Position numbers and translations under genes: made by a program. DNA of 64,000 nt. It comes from Vespula vulgaris. Lineage: Eukaryota > Arthropoda > Insecta > Hymenoptera > Vespidae. Numbering within the stretch: position 1 is the stretch's first letter; every line of letters begins with the position of its first letter. The stretch lies in assembly GCF_905475345.1 (NCBI RefSeq), contig NC_066605.1:989501-1053500 (forward strand), written 5' to 3'. Below, in pieces: positions 1 to 12,039 of the stretch. The notes beneath the pieces were generated by a model. It was not told the origin of the DNA. It saw only the letters and a program-made list of their open reading frames with translations, and did not search any database.

Positions 1-79
1 GGATTTCTTGTCTTCGCCAATGTGGAAATGCATCGCGTGTTCCTGAGATTCAGAATTCTCTATACGACGTAGGTAGCTT
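1..79 (-). CDS. Possible coding exon at the left edge (partial)
   Basis: Read on the minus strand, this stretch is open throughout. It follows a reasonable acceptor (..TCTATTATCAG at 80-81) and encodes about 26 residues beginning SYLRRIENSESQEHAM and rich in charged residues. I recognise no family. The frame stays open slightly further upstream before a stop, so the acceptor is not certain. The other frames over the same bases close sooner. It could be the continuation of a minus-strand gene that includes the candidate exon at 1487-1693, but nothing visible links them. It may equally be chance. Confidence 0.2.
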
Positions 80-636
80 CTGATAATAGATCGTGGACCA
101 AATTGATTCGTTCTCGTATATTATATGGGTCAGGAGAACGCGTCATAGCGCCCAATCCTTCTAGAATAATATTTCCAATCGGAAATCATAAATATAATGT
201 TATCATTTTGAGAAGAAAAGAAAGGAAAGAAAGCAAGAAAGATATCGAAAATAATTTAAACCAAGGAAATGATAATAAAAATAAAAAGAAATCGTCGTTG
301 AAAGTTAGCTGAATTTTTCCTCTTCGACAGAGGAAAAAAAAAGAAAGAAAGAAAGAAAGAAATGAAAAGAGAAAGATTTCGTAATTTAGACAAAAAATGT
401 CGAAGTCAAAGCAACGATAATAGTTCGACAATTTCGAGAATAAAAAATCAAGATGAATCGGAGAAAATTTGAAGGAAAACATAGAACGAAGTTTTGGCCT
501 CGTTGAGATTTGTTCCAACCATTAAATAAATAAATAAAAAAAAAAAAATTAAAAAATTAAAAGATAAGGAAGATTACTTGCGACCCTCATTTCTCACCGT
601 AATTTCAACTCTAATCTCTTTTCAATCGACCCTTCG

Positions 637-644
637 TGACGTCA
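637..644. promoter_or_regulatory. Palindromic CRE-like site TGACGTCA
   Basis: A perfect TGACGTCA palindrome sits within a locally GC-richer stretch (about 610-850) of an otherwise AT-rich region. This octamer is the consensus for CREB/ATF-type bZIP factors. A single octamer can occur by chance and no start site is evident beside it, so a regulatory role is only a possibility. Confidence 0.3.
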
Positions 645-1208
645 TCAACACAGCCGTGTCTCTCTTTATCTTTCGATGGCAACGAGATGCATGCAGATGC
701 ATCATCCGACGTGCATACAGTAGCGGTCCATGGCAGCTTCGACCGATTACGTAAACGCTCGCGTAACCTTTCGACCTCGTCCTTCGTTCTTTTTTTCCCC
801 TCTCCCTTCCACCTGATCGTCGACATAGCACCACCCACTCGAAGAGGTCTCTAACTTCGTTTATACGCCTGTATATACGATATCCATCTACTTTTTTATT
901 TTATCACGCGAAGATCATGTTCCTCCGAATTTTCTTTTTATACGAGATAAGAAATATGCTAATTTGCACGTTCGTACGTACGTACGAATTTGTATTGATA
1001 TATATATACGTGTGCGTGTGTTTATTTAATTAAATTGATAATTTACATTTAAATATTATCGAGCTAAATAAATAAAAGTATCTCAATTACGTTTATGCAA
1101 ATTATTTCTTCTCGGCACGAATGTTATATTAATCCGAATCTTTTTTTGTTTCTTTTTCCTCGAGATATGAAATATTTCAGTTCATTCTTTCATTAATTTT
1201 GTCTCTTT

Positions 1209-1211
<3 letters not shown>

Positions 1212-1250
<39 letters not shown>
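1212..1250. repeat. (TC)n microsatellite
   Basis: About 19 uninterrupted TC units. Confidence 0.95.
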
Positions 1251-1254
<4 letters not shown>

Positions 1255-1486
1255 ATGTACGATGCTGCATAAAATCGATAATTTATACGTACACGTATAA
1301 ATGCCATGAAATAATTAATCAGTATATCAAAGTATTTATTTTAATTAGTACCGGCCAAACAGATATTTATCAATATTTCGAGGTAATTCGATGAAAGGAA
1401 ATTGATTCATTTCATTTCATATTCCATTTTCTTTTAGTGTTTCGAAGTGATATCGTGAAAGAAAATAAACATGGATTTGATTTTCC

Positions 1487-1693
1487 TTATATAAGATAGA
1501 ATAACGTGTTATATAAATCAGGATTTCTCAATTCGTATAATTTCAAGCTGACTGGGCAGCAGTCGGTCGAAGATTCGACGAAAGCAGGGTGTAAGAAAAA
1601 GAACGCGATGAAGTAAGTGAGGAACACGATGACCAGACAACTACATATGTACTTCGTCATGAGGCTAGCGCCGGCCTTGTCTACCCCAGTCGT
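1487..1693 (-). CDS. Candidate exon with a hydrophobic signal/anchor segment, unidentified
   Basis: On the minus strand a frame opens right after a plausible acceptor (CTATTAG, 1694-1695) and continues to a TAA at 1489-1487. An ATG at 1660 would start a 57-residue protein. It begins MTKYIC, has about 20 mostly hydrophobic residues (VIVFLTYFIAFFFL), and then a more polar stretch containing STDCCP. That pattern fits a signal peptide or a type II membrane anchor. The stretch is GC-richer than its flanks, which favours coding over chance. A weak donor (GT at 1541-1540, after CCCA) could end the exon just after the CC pair, in which case the visible C-terminus is not real. No family recognised. 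Confidence 0.33.
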   Translation of the reverse strand, partial: TTGVDKAGASLMTKYICSCLVIVFLTYFIAFFFLHPAFVESSTDCCPVSLKLYELRNPDLYNTLFYLI

Positions 1694-2609
1694 CTAATAG
1701 TTCAAGCACGATGCTTTTATTAATCGGGGGAACTGTTCGATGTTAAAGATTGATAAGCGTCGGTTATTCGTAAATTTTCATTCCTAGAATATATTTTAAT
1801 TTTTTATTTCGATTAATAAATCCTCATCTCCGTCTCGCACGATTATTTAACACATATATATATTTTTTTTTTGCTTTAAAGACTTTTCTGTCAAACACTT
1901 TTATCGTGAAATTATTTCGTTTATTATTTACTCTTTTATTTTTAATCATTTCGTCGTCATTAAGGTTTTTATTAATGAATTGAATATCGACGTATATATT
2001 TATTAGGAAGAAGTAACAAGAATCTTGTATCAAGTGGAAATTACTTAACGACATAGATCATTTAATAATACAAGTGGCTTGAAGGTTCGTTGACGTAATC
2101 GTATACGTAGTAGGTACAGACTGCGGAAGCCCTTCCCTATTCCGATCTACGTCACATCCTCATTCGCGAACTTAGCAATAACGAGGCATTGTTTACTGGA
2201 CAATCAATGTTGTTGCCTTCTCTTGATTCAAGATAATCTCTATTAAGGACGTAGTTTTTATCAAGTCAAAAGAATTAGGAATCAGCTGATTGCTCCAAAT
2301 AACTTCAAATTTCAGTTAATTATCATCATTATTTTTTCTTCTGTTTTTTTTTCTAATTTAGGTATTAAAAGAAAAAAATTAAGATCGTAGAATCAGAGTC
2401 AAGATCATAAAACGAAAACGTAGTTCGAACGTAAGATCTAGATATTTCTCGATTCGGCGATCATTTTTTTGAATTTCTTCAAAAATGAAATTTTGTTGGT
2501 TTCGCGTATGAAACGCTTACATGTAAGTTAATATCTTCAAATATCCGGTCGTTAACGCGTTCAATTTACACTTATGTTAGAGTAAGAGTTAAATCGCGCC
2601 ACGCAGTTT

Positions 2610-2708
2610 CTATCGGACCCTATTGCTCCTCGGAGCCTTAAACGCATGATCGAGAATATCGAGCGCAAAGCAGATCAGGGTCGTGACCTCGATCGTCACG
2701 AACGACAT
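2610..2708 (-). other. Short minus-strand open frame in a GC-rich patch
   Basis: A 32-residue frame starts at the ATG at 2708 (MSFVTIEVTTLICFALDI...) and ends at TAG 2612-2610. It lies in a patch of notably higher GC (about 2590-2720). The N-terminus is hydrophobic enough to resemble a signal peptide. No homology is recognised and no clear donor is seen. It may be a conserved non-coding element rather than an exon. Confidence 0.15.
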
Positions 2709-2790
2709 CGCTAAACACCCACTTCAAATTCCGTGTTAAGAAAATTTATTTGATACCTACATCAAAAATACATATTTTCCATTTTAACTG

Positions 2791-2793
<3 letters not shown>

Positions 2794-2858
<65 letters not shown>

Positions 2859-2860
2859 TA
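2794..2860. repeat. Compound (AT)n-(CA)n microsatellite
   Basis: An uninterrupted AT run passes into about ten CA units. Confidence 0.95.
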
Positions 2861-3359
2861 TGCGATCCGAGTCCTCCTTTAATACACCTGACAGTATGTT
2901 TCACCTACGAACAAAAAACATAGCTGTAAATATAGCGATCATTCTCTTAGGCACACTTTTGACAAGACAAATGATAATATTTGTAAATAATGAAATAATA
3001 TAACGTAGATCGTTCCAACGTTACGCGACGATATACGTATTCATATATTTATAGATTCGTAAATAAGATTTAATATAAAATTGTATTTGTCTAAAGAGTT
3101 AAAAATTTATACGATATAAAGTATATCGATATAAAGATATTTGCACAATATGAATGAATGAACAATGTTAATAATTACATTAATGATGTTTGAATCAATG
3201 AATTATATAATAGTAGATTCTATGACAAGGTAAATTGATAAGATATCTTCTTTTTTATCGAGTTAGAAATTAAATCGCATCGATGGACGAAAAGATTAAA
3301 AATGATCTGTCTTTCTTCATTATTTGTACAGATAATGAGGAATATAATATTGAAAGATA

Positions 3360-5169
3360 TTATTTGGGCGTTGTCGAGTCACGTCCGTCGTTATCGAATT
3401 GGAATAAGAGAATCTTACCGGGAGTCGATTTCATAATAAAATCCAAATAATTGGTGATTCTCGTATTAACACCAGGTTTTTCATCGGCACAGGTTGAACC
3501 ATAACTGATTATTCCAAGATCGAAAATGAGATTGCTTCTTGGATTTTGCCATAATATTGGGCCACCACTGTCGAACTATACGATCAAAACGTATAAGGAT
3601 TATTTTATTTTATTTATTTAATGATCGAGGAAGATCGATCGATCAAATTCATACCTGACAAGCATCCTTTCCCTCATCATATGTACAAATCTGATTAGAT
3701 GTGATATTAGGATACTTCTGATCACATTTCTTCTGTGTTATAACATGCAAATTAACTTTCATCAATACTTCAGACTTGGGACCACTAAAACTCGTTGTAC
3801 CCCAACCTGCGAAAATTATTTTATAAAATTTGAGATAGATTAAATGAATATAGATGATATTATGTTGATACCGACCTAAGGCTGTAACAAGTTGATTGGT
3901 AAAATTTCGTTGCATGTAATAAAACGGAAGACACGCAGGACCGACTCTCATGGAATATTCAAACTTCGTTTGCGATTTAATAATCGCTATATCGTTATTT
4001 TTTGGCTGATATTTCGGATGTATGATTATTTCTTTGACGAGATGAACTTTAGTTACATTTGTTTCGCTACCTAAATATTAAATAAAAGTAAAAACATAAT
4101 GATGAAATAGATTTCTTTTCAATAGAAATTATTTTCTTATTGAAATATTTTCATTGTTTTTGGACCTGTCGTTACGTTATGTTCTCCAACAATGATTCCT
4201 ATATCATCAGGATCTTCTCTCCGAACGCAATGACCTGCCGTTAGTACATGTCGCGGAGATATTATAGTTGCACCACAAAATAGAATACGCGTGTGAAAAT
4301 TTACAATGCCAGCCATCATAGGATATTCGTTTACTCCTGTTTCAATACCGCCTACGATTCTCGACTGTAAACGAACAATATATGCGATAAGAACGTTGAT
4401 AGATCATTGAATGAACGAATCATTGATGAGATTATATCCTTCCTTTACCTACCGGATTCTTCCAACCGCATCTACAACTATCTTCGACCATTCTGAGATC
4501 ACATCGAAATTTGCCTCCGTAAGTATTGTATCTCGAATGAAATAATATAGTCATTTCCGATGATATCGATTCCACTACGAAAGAATCCAATCCACAAAAA
4601 ACGTACTCGATACCATCGCCGACTTTGACTTTTATATAATCCATTGAACAATTCACACTCTATCGACAACGAAATTTATTTATTAAATTTGTTTGATTTA
4701 GATATATTTTTTCTTTCTTTTTTTTTTAGGAAAGTTCAGTAGATCGTCGATTCTTTCCTGTTGAATTTTTTAGATAGTAAAGTTGGATCTTACCGGAGGA
4801 ACGTCGAAAAACGAACAATTCAATTTAACTCGTGTATTACTCTTAGCTCTCCATCGACAATTATGTTGACCTAAGTAATAATCTGGATAATTAGGATTAT
4901 ATACATAATAATTACGCCCTGGTTCTAATTGTTGGAAGTAATCACAATCGGAATCGACAGCGTCCTCAGATTCCACGATACCAAGTAACATGCAAAGCAA
5001 TGGAATAAAAGTGCCTGTAAGTAAAACGTTTATTTAAAAAAAAAATAAATAAATAAATAAATGGAAAAAGAATAAAATTAACGAAACAAACGAACGAAGA
5101 AGAGAAAGGCACATGAATAGGGAATAAAAATGATACGAAAATTTCGGTTTTGAAAATACCTAGCTTCAT
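3360..5169 (-). CDS. Secreted CUB-domain trypsin-like serine protease (venom serine protease 34-like)
   Basis: This is a secreted endopeptidase zymogen. Seven exons join in frame with GT-AG signals: 5169-5160, 5014-4794, 4659-4453, 4364-4166, 4070-3876, 3806-3655 and 3575-3360, totalling 1200 nt or 399 residues. Residues 1-19 form a signal peptide (MKLG... then LLCMLLGIVES). A cysteine-rich CUB domain covers roughly 30-135. After a short linker (CRCGWKNP) comes the activation site R148 | I149-V-G-G. The catalytic triad is His191 (TAGHC), Asp239 (NNDIAII) and Ser331 (FDSGGP, with Phe replacing the usual Gly). Asp325 in DACQ is the S1-pocket residue and predicts cleavage after Lys/Arg. The architecture and length match hymenopteran venom/haemolymph CUB-serine proteases. 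The C-terminus is uncertain: a good donor (GTAAGA) follows KSTP, so a short extra exon may replace the read-through tail ending at TAA 3360. Confidence 0.9.
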
Positions 5170-7600
5170 GGCGATGGTGGTCCGAAGAAAAAAAAAACAA
5201 AGTAATAGAACACCCCTGGTTCTATGAATGAAGAGACCGAAACGATATCTGTAACGTTCCTTCCTGTTCCGTTGTTTTTTATATTCTAACGAAAATAATC
5301 GTTACAGCGTTAAAAGCGATAATTTCGTGAACAGCACTATCGCGACTCCCTCCGTTATCACAATAATAACCCGTTCTAGTGAATAAACGTAGATTTACGG
5401 CGGTAAGGACAAATATTTTTTCACGCAGTTGTGCATATATTTACTAATTTCTTTTTTCACACCTACACGCATATCCACTAATCCATTTTCATCGCCGGTA
5501 TAATATTTTTGAGACTAACACTAACACTAAGACGGACTTATTATCTTATTATCAATTTTTATTTGCATTAATAAGGTCACTGATCTACATTTACTTCAGG
5601 CACGTTTAATCTTTATTAATATTTTTTTTTTATTTGAAAGCAAAAAAAAAAGAGAAAAGAAAAAAGAAGATTAGCGCTATTACTATTATTTTTTATTTAC
5701 TACTATTACAATTTGTAATTGCATTACTACTATTACTTTATATTTGCCATTTCTTTCTTCGTTCACAAAAAGATCCAAAGCATTAATAATTTTTATTAGC
5801 AATTTTATGACGGTCGAATTAATAATTACGTTTCAACGAACTTTTCATCGGTAGATAATAAAACGAGATATCCTTGAATAAATAATTCTTTTTTAAGACG
5901 ACTAATATTAGTTCTTTTGTAAGTACGATATAAATTCAAGTATTTTGTAATCGTTTGTACCGAGTAGAAGACAATTTCAATCTAAAGAGTAGATTAACCA
6001 TAAACTTAAAACGTTGATATTGACAAATGATAAGACTTCTTTCGTTTGTTTTTCTACTTTTTTATTTTTTCATTTTTTTTAAATATTTAACGTAGAAATG
6101 GAGGACGACGCGTCGAAGGACTTGTAAGTACTCTTTATCATCAAGACAATGTAATTATCTCTTTAACGAAACTTGGAAATTAGGACTAAACCATTTAATT
6201 CTAAAAAAAGACATTCCATTAATTATTAATGCAACAAGCATTTATTATTAGCAATAAACAGAAAAAATTTGTAAACAAGAAGTGCGACGTGTGGTTTAAT
6301 CGATGTACGAATAGTTGATCTTCATTTTTCCATTCTATTTTTTCCTTCTTTCTTTCCTTAAATTTTTTTTTTTTTTTTTTTTTTGTTCAAAGATAATACT
6401 AATGATGCAAAAGTAGCAAGTTAAATATTTCCTGAATCGATTATGGTTGTTGTTTTTCAAAGTGAAGACGTATCTCGAGGGTCAAACTATTGCGTGCAAA
6501 TTTGTCCCTTGTCAAGAAGGAATACTTACGAAACCTACGTGTTCGTAACGCAAAACGTAAATCCTAACTTAATGACGTGATTTAAGCCAATAACTGGGTT
6601 TGCAATAAATCCAACGTTATTTTGAAGTTACTTTTATTTAAAAGAAGTCGTAACGAATGCTGACTTACTACTTTCGTAAATATAAAGTAAGGAAAAACTT
6701 TTTTTTCTCGTGAAGAAGTTAAAAAAGCAAATGTTCTTTCGTTATTTCACATTTCAAGTTTTCTTACATCGTAATATATTTATATATGTATTCATATTCT
6801 TGTAAAAACAAATTCTTTTCCTACTAAATAGTTGAAAGAAGAGATAATTTGTTATTCACAACGTACGTATACTATATTATCAAGTTGAAAATTATTAAAG
6901 ATACACAAAAAATTTTAATTTTTTTTACTTGTGTTTTTCGCAATAACGCTAATAACACTGATAACATTGGTTATCATTTTATAATTTACCGGCAAATAGA
7001 TCGTTAAATAAACAGCTTTAAAAGTTCATTTTATTTTTTTAAGTGTATTTTTTGTATAACGTATCAAGACATTTAATTTGTTTTTCGTAGAATTGTTTGG
7101 TTTTGCGCTCTTGTCGAATTTCCCGCTGTATTGTTCTGACATGTACTACGTAAGTCAGTACATTCATAGAAAAATAGTTTTTATTTATATTTATTGTATA
7201 TTTAGATATTTCAAAGATCTGATAAGTTGATAATATTCGTAGAAATTTAATTTATACGTTGATAAAAAATTTCAATCGTTTTAAATTGCTGAGCACTTAG
7301 CAAAATAAACGTGTTCGTCTTCCTAACAATTTCTCAAGTGGCTCCCTCTAAGATAAAAGTATCCTTCTTCTTAAGCGTTGAATTGTGTTGATCATAATAC
7401 TGGATTTGTCAACGTTGCCATGGTAGTTGCTTGCAATAATAAACCTAATATCCGGATTCGTCTTCAAACAGAAATAATGCAAGGTGTGAACAAAGTATTT
7501 TGGATAGCTTGGAATATAACATGAACGACTTACTTCTGCGACTTACTTCTGGAAATCATCAGCATTACTTTCCATTTTTATCCTATAAAACGTATCGATA
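5170..7600. other. Intergenic region between divergently transcribed genes
   Basis: The protease (minus) and the coiled-coil gene (plus) diverge from this 2.4 kb, so it should contain both promoters. It is AT-rich with scattered homopolymers, including a T run at about 6363-6384. I see no exon and no clear TATA or initiator that I would assign to either gene. Confidence 0.55.
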
Positions 7601-9906
7601 ATGTCTTATTTTTGTGGGACTCTATCCGATGATAAAGAGGATACTATGGAGAAGCATGGTGTGGTTAAGGTAATGCGTTTAGTCCAAAACAGAGGTAACA
7701 ATATAAATAGCATCTAGTCTAAGCGTTATAATATGTTCTAATCGATAGAAAAAAATATTGTAATAGTTTATAGAAACAATGCTAATTTATCTATTATTAT
7801 AGCATAGTAAACAGAAGGGAAGAACTACCGATGAGATCGAACCGGTTCATGGATTAACCTATTGTCGTAGGAAAGCTACTAAAACGCGTCATTCTAATAA
7901 AGGGAAAGTTAAGTTGGACGATTTATCGTTCAACGATAAGAGCGATGATAAAATAAGTTCTCCGAAAAGTAAGAGCAGGCGTCATCTTCGTAAAGAGATT
8001 GAAAGACTGATGGAAGAGAATCATATGTTACTGATAAAATTAGAAGATTTCAATGCAACGTCAGGTAGCTTCAAAATGATTCATAAACTTTAACTTCCGT
8101 AATCTATATAAGGTAAGATAATTTTGATGTTTCAGACAATAGAGAGGAACAGAAGGATAAAGATAAATTAATATTTAAAATACGCGATAAGTATCACAAA
8201 TTAGCACAGGAATATGAACGTGTTCAACAGCAATGCGAAGAATCCAATGTTCTTTTGAAGCAAAAAGAAACGGAATATAGACAATTGCACGTTCATCATG
8301 AAGAATCCACTCAGGTTTTCCAACAATTAGAAAAAACAAAAGATAGTTTATTAAATCTTAATCAGAAATTAAAATCTGAAAATGTTCAATTAAAGGAAGA
8401 CATCGTGCTTCTGAAAAAAGTAATTTATCAATTAAATACAGAATTAGAAAGGTATCAGGACAAACTCAGGTTATGTGGACAAGTTATACCTTTGCAATAT
8501 AGTACTAGCACAATGAACGACGTAGAAATATCTAGAGAAAATAAAAAAATGTTAGAATCTTGGGGCAATGTAGATCTACACGCTTTGGCTCCACTTTTAA
8601 ATGCTTATCAAGAGAATATAACAGAAAAAAAAGAACTGATAAGCAAGTACGAACAAGAACTCAATGATTTTACCGGCAGATGTAAGGAAATTATTTCAGA
8701 AAACGAATTTTTACAAAAGGAACTGGAAAATTCTAAATCGAAGGTATTATAAAAATAAAAGTATTTATTCATTACTATTTATTTCAATGTAAACTCTATA
8801 GTGTAATAGGTACATAGAAGAGATAAAGCAAATTTCAAACGACGCAGCTTTGATCAAGGAACAAAATGATACAGTGACGCAGCAAGCTGTACATCACAAA
8901 CAGAAACTTCAAGAATTACAATCTTTGTACGAAAGGAAGATAGAATCTTTGACTCAAGAAAATAAAAGTCTGCATAAAGAAGTCGTAACTTATAAAACGG
9001 AATTAAGTAATCTTCAAGGAAAATATAAAATAGTAAATGAAGGTTATGAAATGTTGAAAAGTAATAGCGATAAAACAATGCCGGTACATGTACATGTTGC
9101 AGCAGTAGATGAATGTAAAAGATTGTTCGAAGAATTGAAATTGCAGTACGAATCGGAGAAAAAAAAACTAACTACTCGTATCAAACAATTGGAGGAATCT
9201 CTACCGGACAATGAGAAACAACTCGTAACAGTAACAGCGGAGCGAAATCATTTAAAAAATCTAACGAAAACGTTAGAACGCGATCTAAAGTAATCGGAAC
9301 GAATTAAATGGCGTATAGCATAAGTAAATCTTGTTGGGATTACTTTATTTAAAGACTACTTCTTCTCCTTTTTTTTTTCAGACGTACTCAGCATAAATTA
9401 ACGAACGTACAAAATATAGTATACTCCATACAAATTTCACGCGACTCGTTCAAAAGACAATTGAATAAAACCACTGCGTATTGCGAAAAGTTAGTATCAG
9501 AATACGAAAAAGTTATATCCGAGAAAGAAAAACTAACGAATTTGTTACATGAAAGAGAGAAAGAAAACGCGGATATTCAATACATAGGCGATAGTATCGC
9601 TCATAGAGTGGGTAACTTAAAAAGTCAATTGAACGTAAGTGCAAATTGTAATTTCAGTATCGTTATTGCAATAATTATAAAAACTACGCTATATCACAGG
9701 CTGTACAGAAGGACGCGAAGGATCAATTGGCAATGGTGGAAAGGCATATAAGAATACACGAAGTTGGAACTCATCAATTGAAATCTGAATATCGTCAAGA
9801 GGTACAACGGTTGAAACGTTTGCTTAAGCAAAAGGATGACGTTATAACTCAACTACGAAAAGAAAAAGAGAAACGAGCGTCTCAAGAAAATATTGAACTG
9901 GTTTGA
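7601..9906 (+). CDS. Cep89: Coiled-coil centrosomal protein, CEP89-like
   Basis: Six exons splice into 622 codons: 7601-7669, 7803-8064, 8136-8743, 8823-9289, 9382-9634 and 9700-9906 (TGA at 9904-9906). The predicted protein is 621 residues. A short, charged, basic N-terminal region of about 90 residues precedes almost continuous heptad-rich coiled coil, high in Glu, Lys, Gln and Leu. One non-helical break near the middle reads WGNVDLHALAPLLNAYQENI, with the following helix YEQELNDFTGRCKEI. Length, order and that break resemble CEP89, a centriole distal-appendage protein with a reported mitochondrial role in flies. The name rests on overall resemblance, and other long coiled-coil proteins are possible. 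Exon 4 is the least certain: 8823 is the acceptor that keeps frame, but a better-looking AG at 8808-8809 would not. The start is the first ATG in frame with the chain. Confidence 0.75.
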
Positions 9907-10161
9907 CAATATCGAGACCATTGGCAAAATGATTTAATTACCAGTTTAATAGTTGGAAGGCTTAAGCATAATTTTATTATCAAATTATATTGGTAATTTA
10001 TACAATTTGATATTTCACCTTTGAATCGTAAAATTACGATTCCATTTTTGCAATCTGCAATAGACGAACGTAACTAGTTATTTACGATCTTGCAATGAAC
10101 GTAATTACAGTGATTGCCTACGAAGTATAGGCTTGTATCGAATTAGTAATATCGTTCATTG

Positions 10162-10167
10162 AATAAA
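10162..10167 (+). terminator. Likely poly(A) signal of the CEP89-like gene
   Basis: AATAAA lies about 255 nt downstream of the TGA, in AT-rich sequence and followed by T-rich tracts. This is a normal position for a short insect 3' UTR. Hexamers like this are common in AT-rich DNA. Confidence 0.45.
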
Positions 10168-11934
10168 ATTAAATTCTCATGCGTTCAATTCTTTTCCTCT
10201 TTTTTTTTTTTACTTTTCTATTTTTCTTCTCTCTTACATTAATCTCGATCGAGAGATAGCAATTGTTGGCAATCAATTTTAATCTTCCTCGTTAATAGAA
10301 TATCACGTCCGGAATTCGTGCGACACAGTGAGACAGTGCCCACAGGGTCCAACACACGTAGGAAACGTCAGATTTTTACCGACGACATCACCTTTATTTA
10401 GTGGTGACATCAACCAACGCAAGTGGTCTCGAAGGTTACCAATTGCCACAGAGGGAGCAATGCTTGTTATTATAATTCTTTCTATGCAAGAAGAAACCGA
10501 TAGCATTCATTATAGAAATGATCTCACGTGCATCTCATTTTTATGCAAGACTCGTACATTCATTTGCAAACGATCTGTCTCACCTTAGAGTTATATCTCA
10601 GAGAAGATAGTATTACGACTTGATAATTATCTTGGACTATTGACCTCGTTCCAAACTAGGAAAGAAGATTTATGCGAACTCGTGAAGTCTGGTTCACGTC
10701 AAAAAAAGAAAGAAAGAAAAAAAAATATCTTAGCCTTTAATCCGTAATATTTTCTTGTCAAGAGAAAAACATCTTTATTTATTGTTTCAAATTTACAAGT
10801 TTCGGTCATTTCATATTTTTAGGAGGTACGTCAACGAGTGAGAATATTAATTAGTTAACTGGAAATTTATCGTTAAAGGACAAAAAATGGCATATGTAAT
10901 TTTATTGATCTTGATTTATCTTTTATAGGATTATTTCAGGCAATGATAACACTAGATCGTGGAAACTACGTTTCAATAGGGTATTGTAGAGAGATAAAAT
11001 TATAAAAGAAGGTGAGGGGCAGAGAGCGAAGACAAACGGCCGTCCTAAATTCTAATATTACAAACAACCATGTTTCCTTCGTGGCGTCGACTCTTAAGCA
11101 TATACGAAAGGTGCATTTACCTTAATGAAAACTACGTGCGGCTGTGTACACACCGCTCGATTATACTTTCCTCTTATTATACAGCTCGTATTAAAAAGAG
11201 CTCTCTTCGTTTACGTAAAACCATACTTTCTCGTATCTGTTTTTCTTTCTTTTTTTTTTTTCTTATTTCTCTCATAAGATAATATGTAAACGGAGAATCA
11301 CACAGTTAAAAGAAACCCGTCGAAAAACGAGTCAGAAGAGTAGAATGATTTCGAAATGACTTTGACAAGCAGTCTAGGATAATACACTCGTGTTACTTGC
11401 CTTACCACGTTACATCGTTAAATTCCATCCATAAATAACACGAGTTTTAAACCGGTCGTCGAAGGACCAGTATGTGAAACGATTGACAATCTTAAGGAGT
11501 CATACGTGGGAAAAGTAGAAAAGAAAAAAAGCAGCTCGCTATCGACCCTTTTTCTTATCTTCCTCCTCTTTCACTTGTCACGATCCTGTTTTATTTTATT
11601 TCATTGAAATAACAAAAGTAGTAAATCATGGAATCCCATCTACTATTACATTATTTTTCAATGAATGTTTATTAAAGAAAAATACAAGTCTCGTGAGATA
11701 CTCGTGTATATACAACGGGATATCGCTTCTTATCGTAAAGAAAATAAATATGCGTGAGAGACGACCGTCGAGACAGGTCAAACTCAATATCGACCAGGTT
11801 AAAATCACTTACATAATTCATTACAACAAGTTACAAAGATCATTCATAATTTTCCCTCGGCGAGATGGGACGAGGAAGTATCGCAGAATTCGTCCATGTA
11901 ACGAAAGAAAGAAAGAAAGAGAAGGAACATACGT

Positions 11935-11937
<3 letters not shown>

Positions 11938-11968
<31 letters not shown>
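11938..11968. repeat. (AT)n microsatellite
   Basis: About 15 AT units just upstream of the GC-rich presumptive spectraplakin promoter. Confidence 0.9.
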
Positions 11969-11970
<2 letters not shown>

Positions 11971-12039
11971 AAACACGGTCCAGAGAAGGACAAAAGTATG
12001 GTAGAGTAAGTGGGGTAGGGAGAGGGAGAGAGAGGAAGA

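Larger units (their letters stand above)
80..3359. other. Intergenic or intronic region without a secure gene
   Basis: This AT-rich stretch shows no exon chain I can defend. It contains A/T-rich low-complexity sequence, a GC-richer patch around 610-850 with a CRE-like palindrome, the microsatellites at 1212-1250 and 2794-2860, and two GC-richer minus-strand open frames (1487-1693 and 2610-2708) listed separately. Short open frames elsewhere are low-complexity (Ser/Phe/Lys-rich) and lack splice support. Confidence 0.6.
9907..12039. other. 3' UTR and intergenic spacer
   Basis: The first part is probably the 3' UTR of the coiled-coil gene. A modestly GC-richer patch at about 10300-10580 has open frames on both strands but no splice support or recognisable protein. 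An (AT)n run lies at 11938-11968. No further gene is seen. Confidence 0.5.
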
